DNA of 64,000 nt, taken from the NCBI GenBank assembly GCA_021018995.1, contig CM037587.1:6822866-6886865 (forward strand). The letters run 5' to 3'. The number at the start of each line of letters is the position of its first letter. Within the stretch, counting starts at the first letter, position 1. Shown here piece after piece: positions 62,031 to 64,000 of this stretch. Below the pieces are notes generated by a model, which was not told where the DNA came from, searched no databases, and saw only the letters and a program-made list of their open reading frames with translations. Source of the stretch: Chloranthus sessilifolius. Its lineage: Eukaryota; Streptophyta; Magnoliopsida; Chloranthales; Chloranthaceae. Made by a program: the position numbers and the translations under genes.

Positions 62031-62637
62031 ACAATATAGTGGTCAACGATCCCGTGAGGGACGATTTAATCCTCCTCCCAAACCTACACAACCTGGCTCT
62101 ACCAATACGAGGTTTGAAAAGGGAAAAGGTGTAGTCGGAGAATCATCGAGGGGTAGTTCTCAAGTAAAGTGCTATAAATGTCATGGGATGGGACACTTTG
62201 TCGTCCAATGCCCTACGAAAGACCCCCAAAGGACTCTCTTCATTGAAGGAGAGGAGGATGATGATGAGGTAGTGGTTGAAGAAGTATTTGAGCCAGTTAG
62301 CACACCCAACGATGAGGAGAGTGATGTCATTAGTCATGCTTTAGTTGTGAGGTGTGCCCTTGCACAGCCTCAACGGGATGAAATGGATGACTGGCGAAGG
62401 GAGAACATCTTTCACATCTTTGCCAAATTTGGTGAAAAGAATTGTAGGGTCATCATGAATAGCAGTAGCTGCACAAACGTAGTATCGACTCATGTCATAC
62501 GCCGCTTGGGGCTTACACCTGAAGCCCACCCGAGACCTTATAAAGTCGCATGGGTCAACTCTTCATCCATACCCGTGTCGAAAAGGTGTCGTGTACCGAT
62601 TCAGTTAAGTTCTAATTCGGATACCTTATAGTGCGAT
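62031..62637 (+). pseudogene. Nucleocapsid and protease of the right-edge gypsy element
   Basis: A CCHC knuckle CYKCHGMGHFVVQC (62170-62211) is intact. An acidic linker and RCALAQPQRDEMDDWRRENI follow. The protease site reads VIMNSSSCTNVV where related copies have VIVDSGSYTNV, so the catalytic Asp and Gly are both lost. The frame ends at a TAG at 62629, within RVPIQLSSNSDTL. Confidence 0.9.
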
Positions 62638-64000
62638 GTGGTGCCGATAGATGTGGGCCATATCATTTTAAGAAGGTCGTGGCTCTACGACATGGGCGTG
62701 GCTCTTTCTGGTCGATCGAACATATGCATGTTCATGAATAAGGGTAAGAAGATTACTTTACACCCTTTGCCTCCCAAAACGCCATCGACCAATAAAGTCA
62801 AGAAGAAGGGCGAGACTTCAAAATCCATCAATATTGTGAGCCCTTCAGAATTCGAGAAAGCGTTGTTAGATGAGAGTGTGGTGTACGTAGTCGTCACCGT
62901 TGAGAGTGCTCCCGAGTCAGTGAGCGAGTATCCCAAGGAGGTTGAGCCGATCCTGAAAGAGTTTACGAATGTCTTCCCTGAAAACTTACCAAACGAACTC
63001 CCTCCCTGCTTGATATCCAACGAGCCGATTCTAAAGGAGGTAGATTCAGTTTCCTGAATCTACCTTACCGAACCTGCCCCACTATAGGTTGAATCCGATT
63101 GAGCACACCGAGTTGACTCGGCAAGTCAATGAGCTCCTTAAGAAGGGGTTCATTCAAGAGAGCATGAGCTCGTGTGCCGTACCTACCCTACTCACTCCTA
63201 AGAAAGATGGTACGTTGCGCATGTGTATGGATAGCAGTGCAATCAATAAGATTACGGTTAAGTATCGGTTTCTCATATCAAGGCTCGATGACATGCTCGA
63301 TATGATGGTTGGTGCGACTATCTTTTCAAAGATAGAACTTAAGAGTGGCTACCATCAAGTCCGCATCCGCCCCGGTGATGAGTGAAAATCACCTTTAAAA
63401 CTAAGGATGGTCTTTATGAGTGGATGGTCATGCCATTTGGGCTTTCTAACGCCCCGAGTACTTTCATGCGACTTATGACCCAAGTATTGAGGCCGTTTCT
63501 AAGCAAATTCCTTATTGTGTATTTCGATGACATCTTAATTTATAGCCATGACAATGATCAGCAATTGAACCACCTTAGGTTGGTTTGTGAAACCCTCAAG
63601 GGCGAGAAGTTGTTTGCAAATCTCAAGAAGTGCACCTTCATGCAACATTCTGTTGTCTTCATGGGATTCATTATCTCGGCCAATGAAATGGGCGCGAACC
63701 CCGAAAAAGTTAAAGCCATTGTGGAGTGACCCGAACCTAAGAACATGTACGATGTCCGCAGCTTCCATGACTTGGCTACTGCTATCGTCGCTTCATTAAA
63801 AGCTTTAGCACCATCATGGCCCCAATTACAGATTGCATGAAAAAAGGGGACTTTAAATGGGGCAAAGCCGCAACAAAAGTCTTTGCTGAGATCAAACAAC
63901 GGATGAGTTGTGCACCCGTCATGCGCTTGCCAGACTTTTCCAAAGTCTTCGAAGTCGCATGCGACACATTGGGTGTAGGCATAAGAGTGCTTAGCCAAGA
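62638..64000 (+). pseudogene. Reverse transcriptase of the right-edge gypsy element (continues out)
   Basis: It has [40 protein letters not shown], then after a shift [38 protein letters not shown] and, past a stop at 63383, [18 protein letters not shown] and [11 protein letters not shown] with the catalytic aspartates intact. [19 protein letters not shown] overlaps in sequence with the start of the element at 155. RNase H begins near 63800 in a broken frame at the window end. Confidence 0.9.

Noticed and set aside
1..64000. CRISPR array or bacterial operon
   Set aside because: No regularly spaced short repeats with unique spacers and no bacterial genes; tandem repeats present are of other kinds.
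155..64000. Left-edge and right-edge gypsy elements as two halves of one element
   Set aside because: Both contain the same RT segment (155-530 and 63586-64000), so they overlap and must be separate copies.

Overview
The window looks like nuclear DNA from a flowering plant with a repeat-rich genome. It holds one host gene, broken up by very long introns, and layered remains of plant-type retrotransposons: Ty3/gypsy chromoviruses, Ty1/copia, short TRIM-like elements, a LINE and a SINE. hAT DNA transposons and MITEs are also present. No bacterial, organellar or CRISPR feature was seen. All identifications come from reading translations and repeat structure by eye; no database was searched.

Host gene (minus strand, 60178 down to 36169). 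Ten exons encode 610 consecutive residues of a plant EFR3/SEMI-ROLLED LEAF 2-type ARM-repeat protein. All exon phases agree and no stop interrupts them. The first exon(s) and the 3' exons lie outside the window or were not found. Two introns were enlarged by insertions: the 12.9-kb intron (38620-51555) holds a copia nested in an older copia plus an 819-bp hAT MITE, and the 6.0-kb intron (51604-57572) holds a 4.1-kb non-autonomous gypsy element and a 294-bp hAT-like MITE. A SINE sits in a 375-bp intron. A new gypsy element starts at 60380 in the 5'-most visible intron and runs off the window.

Left part (1-15515). A decayed gypsy pol and 3' LTR (155-3307) carries an inverted LTR at its start. 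Then come copia fragments on both strands (4458-9100), a thrice-repeated unique segment split by a TRIM-bearing insertion (9114-10737), about 3 kb without recognisable genes, and more copia fragments (13950-15365).

Middle (15516-30448). This is a nested stack. A TRIM-like element is split by a plus-strand gypsy element (LTRs 15709-17667 and 29474-30331). Its 5' LTR contains a minus-strand solo LTR (16008-17023, perfect 5-bp duplication). Most of its interior is replaced by a minus-strand composite of two near-identical gypsy copies sharing one LTR (18061-28849). That shared LTR contains a truncated LINE with a perfect 10-bp duplication.

30449-36168 holds degenerate tandem repeats, a decayed hAT transposase gene and a copia 3' end. 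The gypsy LTRs share their ends and transcribed parts but carry different palindrome clusters in the upstream part; this is the most unusual pattern noticed. Every transposon protein gene examined carries stops, frameshifts, deletions or lost catalytic residues. The EFR3-like exons are the only clearly intact coding sequence.
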